From: Candidatus Eiseniibacteriota bacterium
GTDB lineage: Bacteria; Eisenbacteria; RBG-16-71-46
Assembly: GCA_020849095.1 (NCBI GenBank)
Contig: JADLGX010000039.1
Location: forward strand, 1-35,567
DNA length: 35,567 nt
Direction of reading: 5' to 3'
Under the pieces are notes generated by a model. The model had not been told where the DNA came from. It saw nothing but the letters and a program-made list of their open reading frames with translations, and searched no databases. Shown in pieces: positions 1-7,680 of the stretch (position 1 is the stretch's first letter; every line of letters begins with the position of its first letter). A program made the position numbers and the translations under genes.

Positions 1-248
1 ACGTCGTTGGTGGGGCGCTCGTTGGCCATGACGGGATTGAAGGTCTTGGGGCTCGCCGTGGCGCCGATCACGAAGCGCCCGCCGTACTCCCCCGCCTCGC
101 GCATGCGCATCGTGAGCGTGTCGGCCGGAAGCGGTTCGCGGTCCACGAAGGGCGCGTGCTCTCGCGCGCCCCCGGAGCAACCGGCGGCGCCGGCGCAGGC
201 CAGGACGACCGCCCCCGTGATCCACCAACGCTCGAGCACACGTCGCAC
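1..248 (-). CDS. Oligopeptide-type ABC transporter substrate-binding lipoprotein (family 5), N-terminal fragment
   Basis: Only the first 82 codons lie in the window; the gene continues past the left edge. The start is taken as GTG at 248-246 because a GGAGG ribosome site sits 8 nt upstream; an in-frame GTG lies a little further up. The product begins with basic residues and a hydrophobic stretch ending in Ala-Ala-Gly-Cys (Cys near residue 24), a plausible lipobox, followed by Ser-Gly-Gly. After a polar linker comes a Gly-Gly-Arg-Phe-Val-Ile-Gly segment and then Pro-Lys-Thr-Phe-Asn-Pro, the usual entry into SBP_bac_5 (OppA/DppA-type) proteins. It would be membrane-anchored and bind peptides or similar solutes for an ABC importer. 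The permeases are not visible. The family is inferred from the first 60 residues only. Confidence 0.72.
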   Translation of the reverse strand, partial: MRRVLERWWITGAVVLACAGAAGCSGGAREHAPFVDREPLPADTLTMRMREAGEYGGRFVIGATASPKTFNPVMANERPTND

Positions 249-305
249 GCCGCTTCCCTCCGTGATCCTCACCCGGTGCACGCCCGGCGGGAAGGCCGGG
301 TGCGC

Positions 306-335
306 ATCATAGGAACGCGCCCGCGGGCGGCGCAA
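306..335 (-). promoter_or_regulatory. Candidate sigma70-type promoter for the substrate-binding lipoprotein gene
   Basis: On the minus strand TTGCGC (335-330) is followed after 18 nt by TATGAT (311-306), a good -10 match. Transcription would start near 299, about 50 nt before the GTG start at 248. It lies just downstream of the preceding gene's stop at 344. The -35 is only a partial match, so this is a candidate. Confidence 0.45.
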
Positions 336-343
336 ACCCCGGT

Positions 344-1120
344 TCATCCGCCCGGGGCCTCCCCGTCCAGCAGGGCCACGCCCTCGTCCCCGACGACGCG
401 ATGGACGCCGGGCAGGTGCGCGGCGAGCGCGCCGGCGAGCGACTCCAGCGGCGCGTCGGCCGCTAGGTGGGCGCCGGCGTCACAGGCCGAGCGCGCGAGC
501 GCCGCGCGCAGGCCGTGCCGCCGTTCCTCCGGCACGCGCATCCAACGCGCGAGTTCCAGGTGGGACGGCCCGAGCAGCAGGCTGCCCTGCTGAAGGAGCG
601 TGTCGCGCACGGCCCTCTGGGCGATGCCCGCGAACTTCCGCCCCCCGAGCGTGAGTTCGTGGCGCGCGGTGGACGCGAAGCAGGGCGGCGCGGCGCCATC
701 GGTCCCGCGCGGGCTTCCCACGCCGCGCGCCGTTCCGGCGGAAAGCTCGACCGGAACGCCCAGGTCGCGCAGCGCGGCCGCCAGCAGAAGACAGGTGCGC
801 TCGTACGCCGCCGAAGGGGAGGATGCCCAGCCGGCGGCCCCGAGCGGGGCGCGGAGCGAGAACGTCCATTCCTCGTCGTGCCAGATCGCGCGGCCGCCGG
901 TCGGGCGCGACGCCCACTCGATGCCGCTTTCGCGCAGGGCCGGCAGATCCAGTTCGGCGGCGGAGTCCTGGCTGTTGCCCAGCGTGATGCCCGCCGGATG
1001 GAAGCGGAACAGCCTCAGGACCGCCGGGAACGCCCGCCCTGCCGCGCCCGCCTCCAGCAGCCGCGAGTCGCGCCGCATGTTCTCGATCGCGCCGTGGGCG
1101 CCGTCGAGCCAGAGGATCAT
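344..1120 (-). CDS. Lipoate-protein ligase A / LipM-type octanoyltransferase family protein
   Basis: The protein has 258 residues and belongs to the BPL_LplA_LipB fold. It shows the family motif Arg-Pro-Thr-Gly-Gly-Arg-Ala near residues 72-78 followed by His-Asp-Glu, and Gly-Gly-Arg-Lys-Phe-Ala-Gly-Ile-Ala-Gln near 159-168, whose Lys162 is the conserved lysine. A Cys-Phe pair at 147-148 matches the region where LipM-type octanoyltransferases carry their catalytic cysteine, so the enzyme may move octanoate from ACP to GcvH rather than activate free lipoate with ATP; both are possible. A GAGGGAG site precedes the ATG at 1120. The likely target, GcvH, is encoded about 7 kb upstream, and no lipA is seen here. 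Family assignment is firm; substrate is inferred. Confidence 0.85.
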   Translation of the reverse strand: MILWLDGAHGAIENMRRDSRLLEAGAAGRAFPAVLRLFRFHPAGITLGNSQDSAAELDLPALRESGIEWASRPTGGRAIWHDEEWTFSLRAPLGAAGWASSPSAAYERTCLLLAAALRDLGVPVELSAGTARGVGSPRGTDGAAPPCFASTARHELTLGGRKFAGIAQRAVRDTLLQQGSLLLGPSHLELARWMRVPEERRHGLRAALARSACDAGAHLAADAPLESLAGALAAHLPGVHRVVGDEGVALLDGEAPGG

Positions 1121-1149
1121 GCCGCTTGCTCCCTCACCCGAAAGTCGAA

Positions 1150-1172
1150 CCCCCGGCTGCGTGGGCCGGGGG
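1150..1172 (-). terminator. Hairpin terminator after the four-gene membrane cluster
   Basis: A perfect 8-bp G+C stem (1150-1157 with 1165-1172) encloses a 7-nt loop and is followed on the minus strand by a T-rich stretch (TTCGACTTTCGG). A second 9-bp inverted repeat (1179-1187 with 1199-1207) lies directly before it and overlaps the stop of the upstream gene. Together they probably end transcription of the cluster starting near 4.67 kb. Confidence 0.5.
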
Positions 1173-1206
1173 CGGTGAATCGCGGCGGAGTCGGGTCACG
1201 CCGCGA

Positions 1207-1881
1207 TCACCTCACATGAAGCCAGTCCGTGAGCAGGAACTGGAACCGCCCGATCAGCAGCGACACCCGGGACATGACGGTGTAACCGTAGCCCGCGCCG
1301 AAGGAGATCATCAGGAACCAGACGCCGATGCGCGACGACACGCCCAGCGCGCCCTTGTGCTCGCGACTGTAGAAGAAGAACAGCAGGCTCGTCACCAGGC
1401 CGACGGTGAACAGCACGGCGTTGAAGCTCGCCCAGAGGTCGCCCGGAATCCACAGCGGGATCAGGCTGGCCTGCACCTGCGCCACCAGGTCGCCCTGCGC
1501 GAAGCCCGTGGTCTTGAGACCGGCGAACACTCCCATGATCACCGCGAGCGACCAGCGGGACATCCACGAGAGCCGCGTGAACAGCCGGGTGAACAACAGC
1601 ACGCCCAGCACGGCCGGGATCACGAGGAAGGCGCGATAGTCCTGCAGCCGGGCCTGGAACGGTCCGCCCTCGAGTTCGCCGCGGAACACCTCGCCCAGAG
1701 GAAGCACGAGGTACTGGTGCACGACGGTCCAGTAGTTCAGGCAGATGTAGTAGCCCGCGGACACGCCCACGAAGAGGTGCTCGGCGAACTTGTAGAGCGG
1801 GTTGTCCCGGTACAGGAACGAGAAGATGCACAGGGTGAGCAGGGCCGCGACCCACACGCCGAAGTCGGAGGAGAAATGCAT
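1207..1881 (-). CDS. Polytopic membrane protein, fourth gene of DUF6754-type cluster
   Basis: This 224-residue protein of unknown function is almost entirely membrane. Hydrophobic segments are visible near residues 8-23, 36-55, 84-101, 110-127, 153-171 and 184-204, giving about six helices. I recognise no catalytic motif. The ATG at 1881 overlaps the TGA of the preceding gene by one base and has a GGAGG site 9 nt upstream, so it is read as the last member of a four-gene operon. A longer open frame extends upstream but lies inside the neighbour. The tight packing suggests it forms a complex with the three genes before it. A transport or membrane-remodelling role cannot be told from sequence. 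Confidence 0.8.
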   Translation of the reverse strand: MHFSSDFGVWVAALLTLCIFSFLYRDNPLYKFAEHLFVGVSAGYYICLNYWTVVHQYLVLPLGEVFRGELEGGPFQARLQDYRAFLVIPAVLGVLLFTRLFTRLSWMSRWSLAVIMGVFAGLKTTGFAQGDLVAQVQASLIPLWIPGDLWASFNAVLFTVGLVTSLLFFFYSREHKGALGVSSRIGVWFLMISFGAGYGYTVMSRVSLLIGRFQFLLTDWLHVR

Positions 1882-2720
1882 CAGGCCTGTCCTCCCGCCG
1901 GCCGCGCGCGGTGCACGACGTTGCCGAGCACGATGCACAGCGCGATGAACACGTGCGCCAGGGACTGCGCGTCCATGCCCCGGGTGGCGGAGCCCTTTTC
2001 CTTGCGGAGCAGTTCGTACTCGGCCGCGCCCGCCATGCCGCCGAGCAGCCCGCGCAACTGCCCGGACTGCAGGTACGGGAAGAACTCGGGAGCGCTCACC
2101 GCCGTGCAGCCGGAGACCATGGGCAGGTGGAAGCGCGAGTTCACCTGCTGCACCCACTCCTTCGTGCCGGGATAGCCCGCCGAGATGTTCACGAGCAGCG
2201 GAAAGCCGGAATAGCCGGACACGTTGCGCATGATCGGGAGCGTGGCCGTCACGCGCCCGTGCTGGTCCACCGGAAACGCGCTCGCGATCCCCTGCCCCAT
2301 CAGCACCATGACCGCCTCGTTGCCCGACTTGTAGCCGAGGTTCACGTAGTCCACGCCGTCCACGAGTTTCACGCCGCGGGCGCGGAACTCGTCCGCGACC
2401 TCCTCGATGGTCTGGTCCACCACGACCGAACCGCCGTTCCAGAGCACGGTCACGACCACCTTGCAGCGCTTCTCCCACAGCTGCCGGAGCGCGGTGCGCG
2501 TCATGGGACCCAGTTCCGGGGTCGACGCCGGGTCATAGTCGCAGGACATCAGAATGGTGGACCCGTCGGGAACAGCCTCGAGGGCGTCGTGGAACTGGAT
2601 GACGGGCGTCGAGGGCTTGAGCGGCAGCCCCACGGGCCACAGCAGCGGGATCAGCACGAGCAGGCCGACCACCAGGAAGATCCAGCGGGGATCGAGCTTT
2701 TCGAGGGCGCGCAGGTTCAT
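1881..2720 (-). CDS. Membrane-anchored protein with a DUF6754-like domain, unknown function
   Basis: The product has 279 residues: one hydrophobic helix near 14-32, an alpha/beta-looking domain from about 38 to 245, and a C-terminal helix near 253-269. Around residues 202-233 it carries a pattern of Cys, Glu, Tyr-Leu, Gly, Arg, Gly-Gly and Gly-Ala that recurs in the first gene of the cluster (3412-4617), which suggests related domains. I recognise no enzyme motif. The ATG at 2720 follows a GGGAG site 8 nt upstream and starts one base after the preceding stop. The domain between two helices could face either side of the membrane. Its function is unknown. Confidence 0.8.
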   Translation of the reverse strand: MNLRALEKLDPRWIFLVVGLLVLIPLLWPVGLPLKPSTPVIQFHDALEAVPDGSTILMSCDYDPASTPELGPMTRTALRQLWEKRCKVVVTVLWNGGSVVVDQTIEEVADEFRARGVKLVDGVDYVNLGYKSGNEAVMVLMGQGIASAFPVDQHGRVTATLPIMRNVSGYSGFPLLVNISAGYPGTKEWVQQVNSRFHLPMVSGCTAVSAPEFFPYLQSGQLRGLLGGMAGAAEYELLRKEKGSATRGMDAQSLAHVFIALCIVLGNVVHRARPAGGQA

Positions 2721-2721
2721 T

Positions 2722-3402
2722 TCAGTCGCTCCCTCCCAGGTAGGAGCGCTCGATGCCGAGGATCACCCGCAGCCCCGTGGCCATCACGCCCATCGCGGCC
2801 CCGATGAGGATCGCCCGCTTGGCGGCGTTCTGGGGGAAATCCATGATCCACTGCTGCACGGGCTCGAGCCGCCAGTGGCGCACGAAATCCGGCAGCCCCT
2901 CGTGGTCGAAGAGGCCGGCCATGACGAAGTCGCCGAGCGGAACCCGCCCGAGCATCACGATGAGCGCGGACGCGGCCAGCAGGGCCGCCTCGGTCGAGCG
3001 GACCCGGAACGCCCGGAACGCCGCGGAAGCGATGAAGAACGCGAGCAGGGCGAACATGGTCGAGTTCATCGGCACGTAGATGTTGTCGTAGATCCAGACC
3101 GACACGGTCCCGGGATCCTGGAACGCGGCGCGGTCCACGAAGAGCCCGAACACGAGCGTCGCGAGCATCCCGGCGAGCAGGACGAGCTTGTACGGCCAGT
3201 CGGTCTGGCGGCGCGCGATTCCCTCGAGGTTGACGCGGATCACGTTGGCGCCCCCGAGCGCGTAGCCGAAGGCCACCACGATCACGGCGCAGCGCTGCAG
3301 GAAGTCCGCGGGAACGCTGACCCACTGGTGCGGCACGAAGAATCCCGCCACCACGATGGCGCCGATGAGCGCCGTCAGGAACAGGGGGATCTCTCGCTTC
3401 AA
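2722..3402 (-). CDS. Polytopic membrane protein, second gene of DUF6754-type cluster
   Basis: The protein has 226 residues with probable helices near 5-23, 35-53, 71-89, 112-131, 138-152 and 196-213. The start is a TTG at 3402 with a strong AGGAGG site 5 nt upstream; no ATG in this frame fits as well. It begins 9 nt after the stop of the DUF6754-type gene and ends one base before the next start, so the four genes are almost certainly co-translated. It resembles the fourth gene in size and helix number but I cannot align the two by eye. No motif suggests a substrate. The charged loop between helices 2 and 3 is the longest polar stretch in the first half. Confidence 0.8.
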   Translation of the reverse strand: MKREIPLFLTALIGAIVVAGFFVPHQWVSVPADFLQRCAVIVVAFGYALGGANVIRVNLEGIARRQTDWPYKLVLLAGMLATLVFGLFVDRAAFQDPGTVSVWIYDNIYVPMNSTMFALLAFFIASAAFRAFRVRSTEAALLAASALIVMLGRVPLGDFVMAGLFDHEGLPDFVRHWRLEPVQQWIMDFPQNAAKRAILIGAAMGVMATGLRVILGIERSYLGGSD

Positions 3403-3411
3403 CCGTTCCTC

Positions 3412-4617
3412 CTACTGCGTCTGCATCCAGGTCGTCAGACCGTGGATGCCGAAGGTTTCGAGCGCGCAGCCGATCAGGACCACGGCAACGATGACGAGCT
3501 TCAGCATGTCCGCGCCCTTGAGTCCGCCGACGAGCCGGGCCTCACCCGACAGGTAGGCGCTCGCGGCGAAGATCTCCTCGCCGATCAGCGTGTAGTCGCA
3601 CGCCACGACGAAGAAGGGCAGCTGGTGGACGTTGGCCGTGCCCGCCACCTGGATGGCGCCGTTGGCGAATCCGGTCTCGGCGAGCATGAGGGACTCGCCA
3701 TAGAACGAGCCCATGAAGATGTGGGCCGCGGGCTTCTCGCGCATCATGATGCCGGTGATCGCGGCCACGTAGGCGAACTGCTCGGGCGAGACGAACTGCA
3801 CGCAGTCCGGATCGTAGGCGTCCGGCCGCCCCGCGTGCGCGTGCCCGCTGCGGACCATCTCCTGCGCGATCGTGAACGGGATCGGGTACGCGACCGGGAC
3901 GCGCAGCGGCGTGTCGTAGCGCGCGGTCATCCGGGCGACGCTTTCGAGGATCACGAGGCCCGCCACGGTCTGGATCTCGTCGATGTCCTGGACCCCGGGC
4001 ACGTAGAGCACCGGGCGGCCCATTTCGGTGGCGCGTCCGATGGCCTCCTCGATGGCGTCGATTCCCGCGAGCCGGCGGACGAACGGCTTGCGCCCGAGTT
4101 GCGCCATGTACATGTAGTAGAGCACCAGCAGGAAGAAGAGCAGCAGGAACGCCAGCACGCTGGCCCGCGAGGAGTGGAACCAGGACGAGCGCCCGATGGC
4201 CGGTCCGGCCGCGGCGCCGGCGAGAACGCTGCCGCGCGGGCCGAAGACACCGACCCGGTAGAAGTAGGGCGTGTCCCGGCGGATGCTCTGGTCCGTGTAC
4301 GAGGCGGTGCGGGCGACGACGCTGTCCACCACGGTCCACGGCCCGCCGGGCGCCGTGGAGCGCTCCAGGAAGTACCCGGTCACGAGCCCGGTTCCCACCG
4401 AGTCGTCGGGCGAGAGCGTCCAGCTCAGCTCCACCGCGAGACCGGCATCGCCGGGCACGTCCGCGTAGACGAGCCCGCGCGGAGGCGCGAGTGCGGGCAC
4501 GGAGTCGGCCGGGGCGGACTGCGCGCCGGCGAATCCGGGCGCGAAGGCGCCCAGCGACGCCAGGAGCACCACGAGGGCGCCGAACCGAACGAACCGACTG
4601 CGCAAGCCGAGGGGCAA
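3412..4617 (-). CDS. DUF6754-type protein with signal peptide and fibronectin type III domain
   Basis: I place the start at TTG 4617-4615 because GGAGGA lies 6 nt upstream and the resulting 401-residue product begins with a clean signal peptide (basic start, hydrophobic 12-28, Ala-Gly-Ala-Gln near 30-33). In-frame ATGs at 4650 and 4731 are alternatives, but 4731 lies upstream of the predicted transcription start. A fibronectin type III-like domain covers about 43-140, a transmembrane helix 152-171, a large conserved domain about 180-370 and a last helix 371-386. The large domain looks like the family I know as DUF6754; the name is from memory. Conserved-looking points are a Tyr-Val-Pro-Gly-Val run near 205 and Cys340-Asp341-Tyr342. 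The FnIII part should sit outside the inner membrane. Function is unknown; it is the first gene of a four-gene unit. Confidence 0.82.
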   Translation of the reverse strand: MPLGLRSRFVRFGALVVLLASLGAFAPGFAGAQSAPADSVPALAPPRGLVYADVPGDAGLAVELSWTLSPDDSVGTGLVTGYFLERSTAPGGPWTVVDSVVARTASYTDQSIRRDTPYFYRVGVFGPRGSVLAGAAAGPAIGRSSWFHSSRASVLAFLLLFFLLVLYYMYMAQLGRKPFVRRLAGIDAIEEAIGRATEMGRPVLYVPGVQDIDEIQTVAGLVILESVARMTARYDTPLRVPVAYPIPFTIAQEMVRSGHAHAGRPDAYDPDCVQFVSPEQFAYVAAITGIMMREKPAAHIFMGSFYGESLMLAETGFANGAIQVAGTANVHQLPFFVVACDYTLIGEEIFAASAYLSGEARLVGGLKGADMLKLVIVAVVLIGCALETFGIHGLTTWMQTQ

Positions 4618-4673
4618 CGAGGATCCTCCGTGAACCACGCTCACCGGCATTCCGGTACGGAACCGCGCCGGGC

Positions 4674-4703
4674 ACGCTAGCAACGCGTCTCTCGCCGAGT
4701 CAA
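4674..4703 (-). promoter_or_regulatory. Candidate promoter of the DUF6754-type cluster
   Basis: TTGACT (4703-4698) and TAGCGT (4679-4674) are 18 nt apart on the minus strand. Transcription would begin near 4667, about 50 nt before the TTG start at 4617, and the ribosome site falls inside this leader. The placement separates the four-gene cluster from the GlmL-type cluster. Confidence 0.5.
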
Positions 4704-4727
4704 CGGCCATGCGCGGCGGGCGGACGC

Positions 4728-5849
4728 TCATCCGGAGATGCGCTCCACGTTGGCGCGCGGCACCACGTGCCGTCCCGCGCCCGGTCCGAAGTCCACTTCG
4801 AGGACGCGGACGAGCGCTTCGGTCTCGAGCGCGCGCAGCTCGCTGGGCAGCGCCGTGACCTTGCCGATCACCCCGAAATGCGGCTCGCGGATCACGCGCA
4901 CCTGGGCGCCCAGTTCGAGCCCTCCCTCCGGCTCCGCCTCGGCCCCGCCGGCGGCGCCGTCGAGCGGAATGAGAATCTCGGGGCGCATCACGCCGGCGCG
5001 AATCTGGGTCGCGCCGCTGATGGACGCCACCTTGCCCTCGTGCGAGCGCAGCAGGTTCCAGGTCCGCTGCGCCATCGGGATCCGCCCGAACCCCTCGGTC
5101 AGCACCAGCGTCAGCCCGATGTCCTCCGCGCCCGTGATCGCCACGCCGAGGTCCCGCCCGAGCAGGCGCTTGAGGTCGCGGTCGTCGAAACCACCCACCA
5201 CGATGGCGGCCACTCCCATGTCGCGCGCGTGCATGAGCGTCTCGTGGCTGACGTACGAACCGCCCACCACGATGCAGCCGCGGTGCTGCGGCCGCAGGTC
5301 GCCGGGGCGAAGCTCCGCCGCCGGATCGCCGAGCGGCACCGCGATCGCGCCGAAAGTCTCGCCGCCGACTCCGAAGATGCCCTGCAGGAAGGCGCCGCGC
5401 ATCTCGACCACCACGCCCTCACCGGGCAGCACCTGCGCGACCGTTCCGCGGACGTAGGCATTCACCTCGACCGGGATCGGAGGCTCGCGAAGCAGCAGTT
5501 GTCCCGTCACCGGGGACAGGCTCTCGATCACCCCGGCGCAGGGCGCCTTCACTTCGTTGCGCACGAGCCCGAAGAGTCCGCGCGACGTGGCGATGAGCTC
5601 CTCCGCCTCCACGGCCTGCCCGATCGCGACGACGAGCGTGTCCACCACCTTGGCGGGGTCCGCCGAGAGGCGCGCGGCGAGGTTGACCAGCTGAACGTTG
5701 CCCGGCAGCTCCGTCCGCGCGACGACGGTGTCCGCGCCGACCGCATCGCCGGCCCGCACCAGCACGTTGCCCGCCAGCGGCAGGCGGCGCTCGCGGCGGA
5801 TGACCGCATCGCCCGTGACGCGAAGCCCGGGCGTGTAGGAGTGCGCCAT
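4728..5849 (-). CDS. Barrel-sandwich and KOW-like protein linked to GlmL-type ATPase, unknown function
   Basis: The protein has 373 residues, is soluble, and has no signal peptide. Residues 20-45 and 98-150 are rich in Gly and Val turns resembling lipoyl-like or RnfC-like barrel-sandwich segments, including a Lys-Ala-Pro-Cys-Ala-Gly-Val-Ile run at 101-108. Residues 190-295 form an alpha/beta segment with Val-Val-Gly-Gly turns. Residues 311-372 look like a KOW-type beta domain. No lipoylation-type lysine in a beta-turn is obvious. The ATG at 5849 has a GGAG site 8 nt upstream and follows the GlmL-type stop by one base, so the two are probably made together. I know similar proteins only as hypothetical neighbours of GlmL homologues. 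An accessory role with the ATPase is inferred. Confidence 0.78.
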   Translation of the reverse strand: MAHSYTPGLRVTGDAVIRRERRLPLAGNVLVRAGDAVGADTVVARTELPGNVQLVNLAARLSADPAKVVDTLVVAIGQAVEAEELIATSRGLFGLVRNEVKAPCAGVIESLSPVTGQLLLREPPIPVEVNAYVRGTVAQVLPGEGVVVEMRGAFLQGIFGVGGETFGAIAVPLGDPAAELRPGDLRPQHRGCIVVGGSYVSHETLMHARDMGVAAIVVGGFDDRDLKRLLGRDLGVAITGAEDIGLTLVLTEGFGRIPMAQRTWNLLRSHEGKVASISGATQIRAGVMRPEILIPLDGAAGGAEAEPEGGLELGAQVRVIREPHFGVIGKVTALPSELRALETEALVRVLEVDFGPGAGRHVVPRANVERISG

Positions 5850-5850
5850 G

Positions 5851-7680
5851 TCAGAGCTCCCTCGGGTAGACGGCCAGCGCGCGATTCCACTCGCGCAGCC
5901 GCGCGATGCGCGCCTCCGCGCCGTCGGGCAGCGCGAACGGCGACCGCCCGCGCGCATCGAGCACCAGCCCGACGACTCCCGCGCGCACTTCGCGGGCGAG
6001 CGGCTTGCCCTTGCCCGCCCCCACGTCGAAGCCGCGCTCGGGCGTGACGGTCAGCGTCAGGCGGCCGCTCCCAGGCGTGGGCACCAGGCGGAACTCGCCG
6101 AACGCGACCCGGTGCGCCGCGGGCGGAACTCCCTCCCCGCGGACCTCGACCGTCATGCACGACTGCCCGGGCTTGCCCGCTCCGACCGGCGCGACGCTGG
6201 GGCCGAGCACGACGAGACAGTCGCGCTCGAACACTTCGGTGGCCGCCTGCTCGTGGACGGTCGAGAGCACCCCGAGCTGCGGCGTCATGAAGATGCTGTC
6301 CACCGCCAGCTCGGTGATTCCCTCCGGCAGGAAGGCGTCGAGCATCATGAGCATCGCCTGCGCGCGCCTCGGGGCGTGCGACAGCACGCCGCCGGAGCCG
6401 ACGAGCAGCCCCAGGTCCAGCAGGTCCACGAGGCTCGAACCCGAGGCGCTCTGGTCCATCGCATCCGAGATGTCGCGCGACTGCTGGCGCCCCTTGAGGC
6501 CCACGGCGAGCGAGCGGTGCTGGCTGAACGACAGCCGCAGCGCCTCGCGGCAGATGGCCTGCTCGATGGCGAGATCCTCGAGCGTCTGTGGAATCGTGGT
6601 CGGACGGATCATCTTGTTCTTGATCCGGTTGCGCAGGTCGAGCTCGTCCACGGAGAACGGCACCCAGCGCAGGATGTTCTCGATGCCCGCCTCGGCCATG
6701 ACGTTCGATACCGAGTAGCTCATGCCCAGATTGGCGGAAACCGTCCGGTTGAAGACCGTCTCCCCCTCTCCCTTGACACGGAAGACCGAGAACACGTCGG
6801 TGGTGGCGCCGCCGATGTCGACGCCCACCACGGCCATGCCGTCGCGCTTCGCGATCTTTTCGATGATCAGCCCCACCGCTCCGGGCGTGGGCATGATCGG
6901 CACGGGACTCCAGGTCATGAGCTTCTTGTAGCCCGGAGCGTGCGCCATGACGTGTTCCATGAACAGGTCGTGGATCGCGTCACGCGCGGGGCCGAGGTTC
7001 TCGCGCTCGAGCTCGGGGCGCAGGTTGGGCACCACGCTGAGCGCCGTGCGCGAGTCGAGGCTGCCCTGCACGGCCGCGGCGGCATCCTTGTTGCCCGCGT
7101 AGATCACGGGCAGTTCGTAGCCCGCGCCGAGCCGCGCCTTGGGGTCGGCGGCCGCGAGGAGCTCGGCCATCTCCGCCACGCGCTTCACGTCGCCACCGTC
7201 CGTCCCGCCCGACAGCAGGATCATGTCCGGGCGCAGCTGGCGGAGCAGCTGGATCTTCTCGTGCGGGCGGCGGCCGTCGTTCAGCGCCATCACGTCCATC
7301 ACGATCGCTCCCGCGCCCAGCGCCGCGCGCTGCGCGCTCTCGCCCGTCATCTGCTTGACCAGGCCGGTGACCATCATCTGCAGTCCGCCGCCCGCGCTCG
7401 ACGTGGACAGGTACAGGTCCACGCCCACGTCGCCCTGCTGCGGGCTCACGATGCGGTCGCCGTCGAGCAGCCGGCGCCCGCACAGCTCCTCCACCTCGCG
7501 CACCGCATTGAGCACACCGCGCGTGACGTCCTCGAACGGCGCTTCAACCGTGGTCGGGGCCTCGCCGCGCACCCGGAGCCGGTAGCCGTCCGGGCCGCGC
7601 TCGATGAGGATGGCCTTGGTCGTGGTGGAACCGCAGTCGGTGGCGAGTATGGAGCGAATGTCGTCGGGCAACGATGTCAT
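5851..7680 (-). CDS. GlmL/MutL-family ASKHA ATPase (mutase-activator-like)
   Basis: The protein has 609 residues. It has the ASKHA-fold phosphate 1 loop Asp-Cys-Gly-Ser-Thr-Thr-Thr-Lys at 15-22 and the phosphate 2 motif Val-Asp-Ile-Gly-Gly-Ala-Thr-Thr-Asp at 287-295; a Ser-Gly-Gly-Thr-Asp-Gly-Gly turn lies at 157-163. This is the pattern of GlmL (also called MutL), which accompanies B12-dependent glutamate mutase and is thought to maintain the cofactor. No mutase S or E subunit is seen in the window, so the partner here is open. The ATG overlaps the stop of the small upstream gene by 4 nt and has no clear ribosome site, consistent with translational coupling. It is not the DNA-repair MutL. 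Family is firm; role is inferred. Confidence 0.88.
   Translation of the reverse strand: MTSLPDDIRSILATDCGSTTTKAILIERGPDGYRLRVRGEAPTTVEAPFEDVTRGVLNAVREVEELCGRRLLDGDRIVSPQQGDVGVDLYLSTSSAGGGLQMMVTGLVKQMTGESAQRAALGAGAIVMDVMALNDGRRPHEKIQLLRQLRPDMILLSGGTDGGDVKRVAEMAELLAAADPKARLGAGYELPVIYAGNKDAAAAVQGSLDSRTALSVVPNLRPELERENLGPARDAIHDLFMEHVMAHAPGYKKLMTWSPVPIMPTPGAVGLIIEKIAKRDGMAVVGVDIGGATTDVFSVFRVKGEGETVFNRTVSANLGMSYSVSNVMAEAGIENILRWVPFSVDELDLRNRIKNKMIRPTTIPQTLEDLAIEQAICREALRLSFSQHRSLAVGLKGRQQSRDISDAMDQSASGSSLVDLLDLGLLVGSGGVLSHAPRRAQAMLMMLDAFLPEGITELAVDSIFMTPQLGVLSTVHEQAATEVFERDCLVVLGPSVAPVGAGKPGQSCMTVEVRGEGVPPAAHRVAFGEFRLVPTPGSGRLTLTVTPERGFDVGAGKGKPLAREVRAGVVGLVLDARGRSPFALPDGAEARIARLREWNRALAVYPREL

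Noticed and set aside
281-302. Hairpin CCCGGC/GCCGGG in front of the substrate-binding lipoprotein gene
   Set aside because: It overlaps the predicted transcription start and has no T-run, so neither terminator nor riboswitch is supported.
5851-7680. DNA mismatch repair MutL
   Set aside because: The protein has ASKHA-type phosphate loops, not the GHKL ATPase motifs of repair MutL; it is the unrelated GlmL family once also called MutL.
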